Positions 1 through 4,700 of a stretch of DNA of 5,588 nucleotides are shown here, one piece after another. Origin of the DNA: Thermoplasmatota archaeon (GTDB taxonomy: Archaea > Thermoplasmatota > Thermoplasmata > Methanomassiliicoccales > Methanomassiliicoccaceae); NCBI GenBank assembly GCA_022709105.1, contig JAKIXL010000100.1:1-5588 (forward strand), read 5' to 3'. The notes beneath the pieces were generated by a model. It saw only the letters and a program-made list of their open reading frames with translations, had not been told where the DNA came from and ran no database searches. The stretch's first letter is position 1, and each line of letters starts with the position of its first letter. Position numbers and translations under genes: made by a program.

Positions 1-79
1 CGTTGGTATCGATCCAGAACTTTTGAACTCTCTTCTCAAGTTCAGGAGGATTATAATTAGCTTGAACCTGCTTTATCAT
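1..79 (-). CDS. ileS: Isoleucyl-tRNA synthetase, N-terminal fragment (partial at window edge)
   Basis: Reading leftward from an ATG at 79, 26 codons stay open to the window edge. The peptide has the N-terminal signature of large class I synthetases of the Ile/Val/Leu group: an Asn-Tyr-Asn-Pro turn, then a helix LEKRVQKFW. A Tyr-x-Pro turn followed by Glu-rich helix and Phe-Trp is typical of archaeal IleRS, which charges tRNA(Ile) with isoleucine in the cytoplasm; ValRS and LeuRS are less likely but not excluded by so short a piece. A purine-rich AAGGGA lies five bases before the ATG and a TATA-like box lies about 36 bases upstream. Odd: the 79 bases contain about 38% G+C and codons such as GCT, AAT, TAT and CCT, unlike the GC-rich codons of all neighbours. 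FEN1 ends 99 bases upstream in the same direction. Confidence 0.6.
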   Translation of the reverse strand, partial: MIKQVQANYNPPELEKRVQKFWIDTN

Positions 80-178
80 CGCAGTCCCTTAAGGCCGGGT
101 AAAGTCCTTTCCTATAATAATGCTGATGGTCCCCTAGGCCATGCTGGATAACAGGATTATTTTTCCATGGAATGTCCC
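80..178. other. Intergenic region between FEN1 and the synthetase
   Basis: This 99-base gap separates the FEN1 stop from the synthetase start. It holds the TATA-like box of the synthetase (111-120) and two copies of the 9-base word GTCCCCTAG, one at 129-137 and one at 174-182 overlapping the FEN1 stop codon, 45 bases apart. I see no T-rich run on the minus strand that would make a convincing archaeal terminator for FEN1, and no RNA gene. Confidence 0.6.
111..120 (-). promoter_or_regulatory. TATA-like box upstream of the synthetase gene
   Basis: On the minus strand the stretch reads TTATTATAGG, an archaeal TATA-box-like sequence centred about 36 bases before the ATG at 79. Transcription starting some 25-27 bases downstream would leave a short leader of about ten bases holding the weak Shine-Dalgarno-like AAGGGA at 90-85. 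The call is by eye from composition and spacing only. Confidence 0.4.
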
Positions 179-182
179 CTAG
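129..182. repeat. Two direct copies of a 9-base word around the FEN1 stop
   Basis: GTCCCCTAG occurs at 129-137 and again at 174-182, exactly 45 bases apart, with the second copy covering the FEN1 stop codon. On the minus strand both read CTAGGGGAC, and both TAG triplets are in the same frame. The pair may be a chance match or the trace of a small duplication. Confidence 0.4.
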
Positions 183-1222
183 CCCCACCGGTCTAGACTG
201 GACTGCGACCTCGGCATGACCTCGACCTTCCTTGCCGGCCTCCGCTTATCCACTCGATCGAGGGCGGCAGTGACCCTGGCCTCGGAGAACCCATGGCCCT
301 CGCACAAGAACTCTACGATCCGGTCCCTCTCCGGCGGCCTCCATTCGAGCTTGTACTCATCGATGTGCTCCGTCCGCAGGAAGATCTCCCTGACCACCTC
401 GACGTCCGGGATGCTGGCATCGATGGACCCGAGCGCTTTCCCGATGGTACCGTGCTCCTTGATGAGCTTCAGCCCCTTCTTGGGCCCGATACCCCGGATG
501 CCCTGGTTATAATCGGTCCCCATGAGGATGCATAGATCGATGAGCTGCTCCCGGTCCTTCAGCCCGTTCGCCTCCAGGACCTTGTCGAGTTCGATGACCT
601 CGATGTGGATGTCGCGGTATTCCTTGCTGCCGGGCATCTTCCGCCGGCCGGTGATGTTAAGGTTGCGAACTAGCCGTGGAGCGCCGAAAAGGAGCGAGTC
701 GTAGTCCTGGGACGAGGCGGCCCATACATCTCCACGAGCGGCCATATATGCCGCCTGGGCCTCGCCCTCCTCAGGCGCCTGCACCACCGGTATCCCCATG
801 TGGGTAAGGAGTATCCGGGACGATCCGACAATGTCGTTGCTGATCCTTGAGGACTGAGCGGCCTTCGTCCTTGCTCTCTCGATGTCTCCCTCGGACACCG
901 CCTCCCTCCACTCCTCATGGGCCTTGGTCCGGCGTTCCGACCTTTCCGCGAGGGTCTGGGCCTTCATCAAGTGCGGATGCCCATCGAAGATGTATGCTGG
1001 CCGGACCCCGGCCTCCAACAGGTTGACGTTGCGGTAAAGCAGACCGGCCAGATGGGACGTGACCCTGCCCCGGTCATCCTTGAGGGGCGTGCCGTCAGGT
1101 CCGCGGATGATGGAGAGGAACTGGTATATGGCGTTGTACGCATCGATGGCCAAGGTGTGCCCGCTTAGATCATCCAGGCTCTTCCGCTCCGCAGGCACTA
1201 TGTCCGAGAGATTAACTCCCAT
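179..1222 (-). CDS. fen: Flap endonuclease 1 (FEN1)
   Basis: Structure-specific 5' nuclease that removes 5' flaps during Okazaki-fragment maturation and base-excision repair, normally tethered to PCNA. At 347 residues it has the usual archaeal length and starts with the family's MGV. All acidic metal ligands are in place: D27, D80 (FDG), E152 and E154 (EEGEAQ), D173 and D175 (SQDYDS), D237 (GTDYN). The helix-two-turn-helix DNA-binding motif follows (GIRGIGPKKG, about 241-250). The C-terminal PCNA-interacting box is QSSLDRWG (340-347); archaeal FEN1 boxes usually end in Trp-Phe, so the second aromatic residue is missing. There is no Shine-Dalgarno before the ATG, but a palindromic TATA-like GTTATAAC lies about 28 bases upstream, pointing to a leaderless mRNA. 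The stop codon is TAG. Identification is secure; only PCNA binding is in doubt. Confidence 0.97.
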   Translation of the reverse strand: MGVNLSDIVPAERKSLDDLSGHTLAIDAYNAIYQFLSIIRGPDGTPLKDDRGRVTSHLAGLLYRNVNLLEAGVRPAYIFDGHPHLMKAQTLAERSERRTKAHEEWREAVSEGDIERARTKAAQSSRISNDIVGSSRILLTHMGIPVVQAPEEGEAQAAYMAARGDVWAASSQDYDSLLFGAPRLVRNLNITGRRKMPGSKEYRDIHIEVIELDKVLEANGLKDREQLIDLCILMGTDYNQGIRGIGPKKGLKLIKEHGTIGKALGSIDASIPDVEVVREIFLRTEHIDEYKLEWRPPERDRIVEFLCEGHGFSEARVTAALDRVDKRRPARKVEVMPRSQSSLDRWG

Positions 1223-1226
1223 TGTG

Positions 1227-1232
1227 AAAAAA
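1227..1232 (-). terminator. Possible T-run terminator of the 58-residue ORF
   Basis: On the minus strand a pyrimidine-rich tract ends in six T residues, 34-39 bases past the stop of the small membrane-protein gene and just before the FEN1 start codon. Archaeal RNA polymerase terminates at short T runs, so this could end the upstream transcript while FEN1 starts afresh from its own TATA box. It is a single short tract, so the call is weak. Confidence 0.25.
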
Positions 1233-1246
1233 GAAGGGTGGGGCCG

Positions 1247-1254
1247 GTTATAAC
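1247..1254 (-). promoter_or_regulatory. TATA box of FEN1
   Basis: The perfectly palindromic octamer GTTATAAC is centred about 28 bases before the FEN1 ATG, with an A-rich/GCG stretch just upstream that could serve for TFB contact. The distance predicts transcription beginning at or within a few bases of the ATG, so FEN1 would be translated from a leaderless mRNA. Confidence 0.6.
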
Positions 1255-1265
1255 GCTTTTCCCGC

Positions 1266-1442
1266 CTAATCCTTCCTGTTCGGGAGGTATAGGACCATCA
1301 GCCCCATGGCCATCCACACGATCATCACCAGGACCCAGCAGATGTTGATGCTGAGCGCTAGGACCACGATCATGAGCAGCATGGGCAGTACGATGGCGAT
1401 GAACGGGATGAACCATTTGGAACTGGTGAGGTCATAGATCAT
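1266..1442 (-). CDS. Small two-helix membrane protein, 58 residues, unrecognised
   Basis: An ATG at 1442 opens a 58-codon frame ending in TAG at 1266-1268. After a polar start (MIYDLTSSKW) come two strongly hydrophobic stretches, about residues 11-32 and 35-53, separated by a short Ser-Ile-Asn-Ile-Cys turn, then a charged tail PNRKD. This is the pattern of a membrane hairpin, and the Arg-Lys after the second helix suggests that end is cytoplasmic. There is no cleavable signal peptide or catalytic motif. A TATA-like box lies about 30 bases upstream, which fits a leaderless gene filling the gap between the epimerase and FEN1 genes on the same strand. I do not recognise the family and assign no function. 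The hydrophobicity, well-placed box and clean fit between neighbours favour a real gene, but 58 codons is short. Confidence 0.6.
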   Translation of the reverse strand: MIYDLTSSKWFIPFIAIVLPMLLMIVVLALSINICWVLVMIVWMAMGLMVLYLPNRKD

Positions 1443-1468
1443 GGGAACGATGGATGATTATGTGGCCC

Positions 1469-1477
1469 GTTTATGAA
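1469..1477 (-). promoter_or_regulatory. TATA-like box of the 58-residue ORF
   Basis: On the minus strand the sequence reads TTCATAAAC, centred about 31 bases before the ATG at 1442 in the 52-base gap after the epimerase stop. A second AT-rich stretch (ACATAATCAT, 1462-1453) lies closer to the start but at a spacing too short for a TATA box. Confidence 0.4.
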
Positions 1478-1494
1478 TGTTTGGTGCCTCGTTC

Positions 1495-2154
1495 CTAGGC
1501 AGGATATTTGAACCGCCTCCACTCCTCCATTTCCGACCTCATGTCCGCGCTTTTAAAGAGCGAGCTCCCTGCGGCGAGCACGCTTGCCCCCGCCTCCACG
1601 CACTGCCGGGCGGTGCGGCCGTTGATGCCGCCGTCGACCTCGATCTCGGCGCAGGAGCCGACGGAGTCGAAGTACTCCCTTGCCTTGGCGATCTTGGGGA
1701 CGCAATCGGCGATGAACGTCTGGCCTCCAAATCCCGGGTGGACGGTCATGACCAGAAGGAGATCGATATCATCTAGGTACGGAAGCACGTCCTCGAACGG
1801 CGTTTCCGGGTTCAGCGACAGACCCGCCTTCTTTCCAAGCCTATGGACCTTGTCTATGCTGGACCGTACGTTGTCGGTCGCCTCCACATGCAAGGTGATG
1901 ATGTCAGCGCCGGCCTTGGCGAACTCCTCGATGTATCTTTCAGGTTCAACGATCATCAGGTGCACATCGAAGGGCAGGCGGCAATGGGGCCTCAGAGCGC
2001 TCACGACCGCAGGCCCGATGGTCAGGTTGGGAACGAACACCCCGTCCATTACATCCACGTGCACCCAATCGGCACCTTCTCTCTCAAGGCGGCGGACCTC
2101 CTCGCCCAGGCGGCTGAAGTCGGCGGACAGGATGGACGGGGCTATCTTCGTCAT
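1495..2154 (-). CDS. rpe: Ribulose-phosphate 3-epimerase
   Basis: Interconverts D-ribulose 5-phosphate and D-xylulose 5-phosphate in the cytoplasm, linking the pentose pool to the transketolase reactions. The 219 residues form one complete TIM barrel of normal family length. The start APSILSADF (5-13) is the family's first strand and loop. Metal and catalytic residues are all present: H32 and D34 in HVDVMDG (32-38), H65 in DVHLMI (63-68), and D174 in VDGGIN (173-178). The phosphate-binding and loop motif VMTVHPGFGGQ spans 135-145, and AGSSLF closes the last phosphate site. The gene lies 25 bases after the universal stress protein gene on the same strand. It has no Shine-Dalgarno, and a TATA-like box overlapping the upstream stop codon suggests its own leaderless transcript. 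The stop is TAG. Confidence 0.96.
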   Translation of the reverse strand: MTKIAPSILSADFSRLGEEVRRLEREGADWVHVDVMDGVFVPNLTIGPAVVSALRPHCRLPFDVHLMIVEPERYIEEFAKAGADIITLHVEATDNVRSSIDKVHRLGKKAGLSLNPETPFEDVLPYLDDIDLLLVMTVHPGFGGQTFIADCVPKIAKAREYFDSVGSCAEIEVDGGINGRTARQCVEAGASVLAAGSSLFKSADMRSEMEEWRRFKYPA

Positions 2155-2175
2155 GGTCCGGCGAAACGCCTGAGC

Positions 2176-2185
2176 CCTATTAATC
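2176..2185 (-). promoter_or_regulatory. TATA-like box of rpe, overlapping the upstream stop codon
   Basis: On the minus strand GATTAATAGG is centred about 27 bases before the rpe ATG. Its TAA is also the stop codon of the universal stress protein gene (2182-2180). With only 25 bases between the genes and no ribosome-binding site before rpe, the spacing points to an internal promoter making a leaderless rpe mRNA. Confidence 0.5.
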
Positions 2186-2605
2186 CTTAGGGACCACCAG
2201 CACCGGGACCTTGGAGTTCTGGACGATCTTCTGGGAAACGCTACCCATCACCATCTCGCGGAAGCCGCTGAGGCCTCTTGTCCCCACCACTATGGCGTCA
2301 TATCCCTCGGACGCTACGCTCAGGATCATTCCCGCGGGGTCCCCCATCTCCACCCTTGTGTCGAAGCGCACGCCCCTGTCCTGGAGGAGCTTCTTGGGCC
2401 GATCGAACCTATCCCCCACTAGGATGTTCTCCCCGCTGGTGTACGTCGGCTTGGCGATGAAGCCATCAGTGTACTTGTCGGAGACCACATAGATCAGGGT
2501 GACCGACGCCTCCAGTCTCTCCGCCAGCGCCGCCGCGAAGCCGGCGGCGTGATAGGAATCCTCTGAACCGTCTATGCCCAACAGAATCTTCTTGATCGCG
2601 CTCAT
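2180..2605 (-). CDS. Universal stress protein, UspA family, ATP-binding type
   Basis: A single-domain Usp fold of 141 residues, the usual length. The first strand and nucleotide-binding Asp are in KKILLGIDGSE (5-15, D12). The ATP-binding signature G-x2-G-x9-G-S is intact: G108, G111, G121, S122 (GTRGLSGFREMVMGS), so this is the MJ0577-like class that binds ATP rather than the non-binding UspA class. The last strand VPVLVVP ends the protein. Such proteins act as cytoplasmic dimers in stress or energy signalling; the specific partner cannot be read from sequence. The start is supported by its closeness to the first strand and by a GGGAG three bases before the ATG. The gene is divergent from the small Cys/His gene, with 93 bases between them, and is followed closely by rpe. 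Confidence 0.93.
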   Translation of the reverse strand: MSAIKKILLGIDGSEDSYHAAGFAAALAERLEASVTLIYVVSDKYTDGFIAKPTYTSGENILVGDRFDRPKKLLQDRGVRFDTRVEMGDPAGMILSVASEGYDAIVVGTRGLSGFREMVMGSVSQKIVQNSKVPVLVVPKD

Positions 2606-2608
2606 TTT

Positions 2609-2613
2609 CTCCC
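2609..2613 (-). promoter_or_regulatory. Possible ribosome-binding site of the universal stress protein gene
   Basis: GGGAG lies three bases before the ATG at 2605, close but usable. This gene differs from most neighbours in lacking a TATA-like box near -28; its only AT-rich element (GGAATTAATAAT, 2626-2615) sits 10-21 bases before the ATG, too close for a leaderless start. Confidence 0.35.
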
Positions 2614-2667
2614 ATTATTAATTCCAAGCTCATGGAGATAAGGATGACGATGAGGGCCACTGACAAA

Positions 2668-2677
2668 CCTTTTTACA
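2668..2677 (+). promoter_or_regulatory. TATA-like box of the 64-residue Cys/His protein gene
   Basis: CCTTTTTACA, preceded by ACAAA, is centred about 26 bases before the ATG at 2699, in the divergent intergenic region. The spacing predicts a transcript beginning at or next to the ATG. No Shine-Dalgarno precedes the ATG, which agrees with a leaderless mRNA. Confidence 0.5.
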
Positions 2678-2698
2678 TGGCAGGTCGGATTCGGGACC

Positions 2699-2893
2699 AT
2701 GGCCGAGGACAAGTGCGGAGTGGCCGGATGCAATGGGCAGGCGATCAAGTCCTATTCGCGAGAGGCGGTGGAGAAGGCCGGTCTGAGGGCGGCGGACGAG
2801 AAGGGCAAGCGCATGCATCTGTGCAAGGAGCACAACAAGCAGTACAAGAAGGCTACCAAGGAGGACCGGAAGCTGGAGAGCCTAGGCCGCTGA
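2699..2893 (+). CDS. Small Cys/His (probable zinc-binding) protein, 64 residues, function unknown
   Basis: The 64-residue protein has C6 and C11 (C-x4-C) near its start and H40, C42 and H45 (HLCKEH) after a charged helical middle, enough ligands for one zinc site. The last 20 residues are highly basic and helical (NKQYKKATKEDRKLES), typical of a small nucleic-acid- or ribosome-associated protein, though this is inference. The ATG is supported by a TATA-like box 26 bases upstream; the stop is TGA. RNase Z starts 58 bases downstream on the same strand with a ribosome-binding site but no clear promoter, so the two may be co-transcribed, which would hint at a role near RNA processing. I do not recognise a named family. 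Confidence 0.8.
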   Translation: MAEDKCGVAGCNGQAIKSYSREAVEKAGLRAADEKGKRMHLCKEHNKQYKKATKEDRKLESLGR

Positions 2894-2940
2894 GACCTCC
2901 TGCCTTCTTCTGGAGGCATGCCGAGGCTCTGTGCCTGTGA

Positions 2941-2945
2941 AGGGG
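2941..2945 (+). promoter_or_regulatory. Ribosome-binding site choosing the RNase Z start
   Basis: AGGGG lies six bases before the ATG at 2952, a reasonable Shine-Dalgarno-like element. It supports that ATG over the in-frame GTG codons at 2931 and 2937, which would put extra residues before the conserved first strand. Having a ribosome-binding site and no nearby TATA box fits translation from a message begun upstream. Confidence 0.4.
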
Positions 2946-2951
2946 CAGAAC

Positions 2952-3932
2952 ATGTCGAATGACGTCCGGATGGTCTTCCTGGGGACCGGGGGCGGAATGC
3001 CGTCCCCGTCCCGGGGGGTCAGCGCCACCGCCCTTCAGGTCGGCGGGGAGGGCACCCAGCGTCAGTTCATGCGATCCTCGGTCTCCTTTATGAAGATCAC
3101 CGCCGTTTTCATCTCCCACTTTCACGGAGACCATTTTCTAGGCCTGCCCGGCCTTGTTCAATCGATGAACTTCTCTGGAAGGAGCGCTCCCCTCGAGATC
3201 TACGGCCCCCGGGGGGCCATCGATCTCGTGAAGGCCATGCTGTCGCTTGGCCACTTCAGCCTGGCCTTCCCGGTGACCGTCGGGGAGATGGACGACGAGG
3301 ACGTCGTGGACCTGGGACAGGTCACCGTGACCGCGGTCGCCGGAGAGCACTCAGTGCCCTCATTGTCATTCGTGATCGAGGAAAAGGCGCGCCGGGGCAG
3401 GTTCCATCCAGAAAGGGCGAGGGAGCTCGGCGTGCCCCCCGGTCCGATGTTCGGAGAACTTCAATCGGGCAGGGAGGTGACGGTCGGCGGCCGCGTCGTG
3501 TCGCCCGCGATGGTCATGGGGCCTCCCCGAAAAGGGATCAAGATAGTCATCTCCGGCGATACCCGACCCACCGAGAGACTGGTGAGAGCGGCCAAGCGCG
3601 CCACCGTGCTGGTCCATGAGGCCACCTTGGACTCCTCTCTTCTGGAGGGCGCCAAGAATTACGGCCACTCCACCGCCCGGGAGGCCGGTGAGGTCGCGAG
3701 TGCCGCCGAGGTCGACCTCCTGGTGCTGACCCACATCTCCAACCGCTATGATGACGTGTCCGTTCTCTTGGACGAGGCCAAGGAAGCGTTCACCAACGTT
3801 GTGGCGGCCCATGACCTAATGTCCATTCAGGTAAGGACGGCAATGGACCTGCCGGCGGACGAGGGATCGGAGGGGCGAGCGGAGGGGGCCGGGGACCTTT
3901 CCGGCCAAGAAGAGAGGCGGAGCGGGAGCTGA
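2952..3932 (+). CDS. rnz: Ribonuclease Z (tRNA 3' endonuclease) with an internal deletion at motif I
   Basis: Metallo-beta-lactamase-fold nuclease that cuts the 3' trailer off precursor tRNAs. In 326 residues the first strand VFLGTGGGMPSPSR (8-21), the zinc motif HFHGDH (56-61), H133 in GEHSVPS, D203 in SGDTRP, H222 in VHEAT, GHST (238-241) and H261 in THISNRY are all present, as is the PPGPMFGEL-type loop of RNase Z. The conserved stretch that should lie between the second strand and GTQRQ (normally Gly-Gly-Glu, then about eight residues containing Leu-Phe-Asp-Cys-Gly-Glu) is missing: here VGGE (30-33) runs directly into GTQRQ. That removes the motif I Asp and part of a core strand without breaking the frame. 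The last 25 or so residues are a Gly/Glu/Ser-rich tail unlike the family core. Start chosen at ATG 2952; an in-frame GTG at 2931 would add seven residues. Identity is secure; activity is uncertain. Confidence 0.93.
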   Translation: MSNDVRMVFLGTGGGMPSPSRGVSATALQVGGEGTQRQFMRSSVSFMKITAVFISHFHGDHFLGLPGLVQSMNFSGRSAPLEIYGPRGAIDLVKAMLSLGHFSLAFPVTVGEMDDEDVVDLGQVTVTAVAGEHSVPSLSFVIEEKARRGRFHPERARELGVPPGPMFGELQSGREVTVGGRVVSPAMVMGPPRKGIKIVISGDTRPTERLVRAAKRATVLVHEATLDSSLLEGAKNYGHSTAREAGEVASAAEVDLLVLTHISNRYDDVSVLLDEAKEAFTNVVAAHDLMSIQVRTAMDLPADEGSEGRAEGAGDLSGQEERRSGS

Positions 3933-3940
3933 AGGCAAAT

Positions 3941-3948
3941 TGTATATG
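3941..3948 (+). promoter_or_regulatory. TATA box of the DUF4443 gene
   Basis: TGTATATG, preceded by the A-rich GCAAAT, is centred about 27-28 bases before the GTG start at 3972 and lies just after the RNase Z stop. The spacing predicts a leaderless transcript and supports the GTG as the true start. Confidence 0.6.
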
Positions 3949-3971
3949 GGGAGGTCGCAGTATTCAGGGTC

Positions 3972-4556
3972 GTGAAGCTCATCGATCGCCCGAAGTACGG
4001 TCCTTTGTTCCGCTTCGGAGATTATCATGTGTACAAGACCTTGTCGGTCCTCACCGATGGCAGGCGTAAAGGGCGAAAGCAGCTGGCCGATAGGATCGGG
4101 GTCGGAGAGGGGAGCATGAGGACCATAGTCGACCATCTCCGGGAGGAGGGCCTGATCGATGTTAAGCAGACCGGCATCAAGATCAACAAGAAAGGTCAGG
4201 AGTTCATAGGCAGGCTGCCTCTGCAGGTCTACGTGCTCGACGTTCCCGAGATCACCCTGGGCCTCAGGTCGGTAGCGGTGCAGGTCAAGGGGGCAGCGCC
4301 CAAGATAAGCTCGGGGATGAAACAGCGTGACCAGGCCATAAAGGCCGGGGCCGACGGGGCCACGACCATAATAGTCCGGGGGGACCGGCTCACAGTGCCT
4401 GTGGACTATGACCTCGACAAGGAGCGTCCGGAGGTGGCGGCGGCCATCAGGCGGCTGTTCGACCTCTCCGATGATGATGTCATAATCATAGGCACCTCCA
4501 CCGAACTGCAGCGTGCCGAAGAGGGTGCCATGGCCGCCGCCTTCGACCTTATCTAA
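3972..4556 (+). CDS. Winged-helix protein of the archaeal DUF4443 type
   Basis: The 194-residue protein has an N-terminal winged helix-turn-helix (about 17-82): helix YHVYKTLSVL, a helix-turn-helix with GRKQLADRIGVGEGSMRTIV (34-53), then HLREEGLI and a basic wing up to NKKGQEF. The C-terminal half (about 86-194) is a separate alpha/beta domain with the conserved-looking QRDQAIKAGADGATTII (118-134). This two-domain layout matches what I recall of DUF4443 proteins, found in archaea and of unproven function; a transcription regulator that senses a small molecule is plausible but inferred. The GTG start is supported by a TATA box 27-28 bases upstream and by the Tyr-Gly-Pro start typical of the family. 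The gene ends in TAA, whose bases overlap the stop of the convergent downstream gene. The family name should be confirmed by profile search. Confidence 0.8.
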   Translation: MKLIDRPKYGPLFRFGDYHVYKTLSVLTDGRRKGRKQLADRIGVGEGSMRTIVDHLREEGLIDVKQTGIKINKKGQEFIGRLPLQVYVLDVPEITLGLRSVAVQVKGAAPKISSGMKQRDQAIKAGADGATTIIVRGDRLTVPVDYDLDKERPEVAAAIRRLFDLSDDDVIIIGTSTELQRAEEGAMAAAFDLI

Positions 4557-4672
4557 GGCCGCTTCAGCAGCTCAGGTAGGCCCAGAGGGTCAGCGGTCTC
4601 CGGCAGGCAGGCCGTCTCGGTGCATACGTGGGCCATTTCCTTCCCGTCCCTCATTCCCTGTCCCTGCGTCAA

Positions 4673-4700
4673 GGGGGAAAGGGCTCGCAGCCTTTCCCCC
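4673..4700. repeat. Perfect 10-base inverted repeat inside the YyaL-type gene
   Basis: GGGGGAAAGG (4673-4682) pairs without mismatch with CCTTTCCCCC (4691-4700) around an 8-base loop. It lies within coding sequence about 120 bases before the stop codon. It would form a stable hairpin in RNA of either strand; on the plus strand it also sits about 115 bases past the DUF4443 stop. No T run follows on either strand. Confidence 0.7.

Noticed and set aside
120..181. Pyrrolysine read-through of the FEN1 TAG to restore a longer C-terminus
   Set aside because: The PCNA box already sits at the normal C-terminal place, the read-through peptide shows no motif, and another TAG follows 15 codons later.
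1198..1416. 72-codon minus-strand frame across the rpe-FEN1 gap
   Set aside because: Its His/Arg/Gly/Pro-rich translation runs into the FEN1 start; the shorter 58-codon frame in the same place has coherent membrane helices and a promoter at the right distance.
1508..2173. Long open frame (221 codons) on the plus strand opposite rpe
   Set aside because: It is antisense to a complete epimerase with every catalytic residue; its translation is Ser/Arg/Thr-rich with no recognisable motif, as expected of a shadow frame in GC-rich DNA.
2615..2626. GGAATTAATAAT as the TATA box of the universal stress protein gene
   Set aside because: It lies only 10-21 bases before the ATG, so transcription would start inside the coding region; no later in-frame start leaves the first strand intact.
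2466..2666. Minus-strand frame starting with a hydrophobic stretch and overlapping the universal stress protein gene
   Set aside because: It overlaps the well-supported start of that gene in another frame and its downstream part is Arg/Gly-rich shadow sequence, so the hydrophobic start is probably chance.
3366..3812. 148-codon minus-strand frame opposite RNase Z
   Set aside because: It mirrors conserved RNase Z codons and has a His/Gly-rich composition typical of antisense frames.
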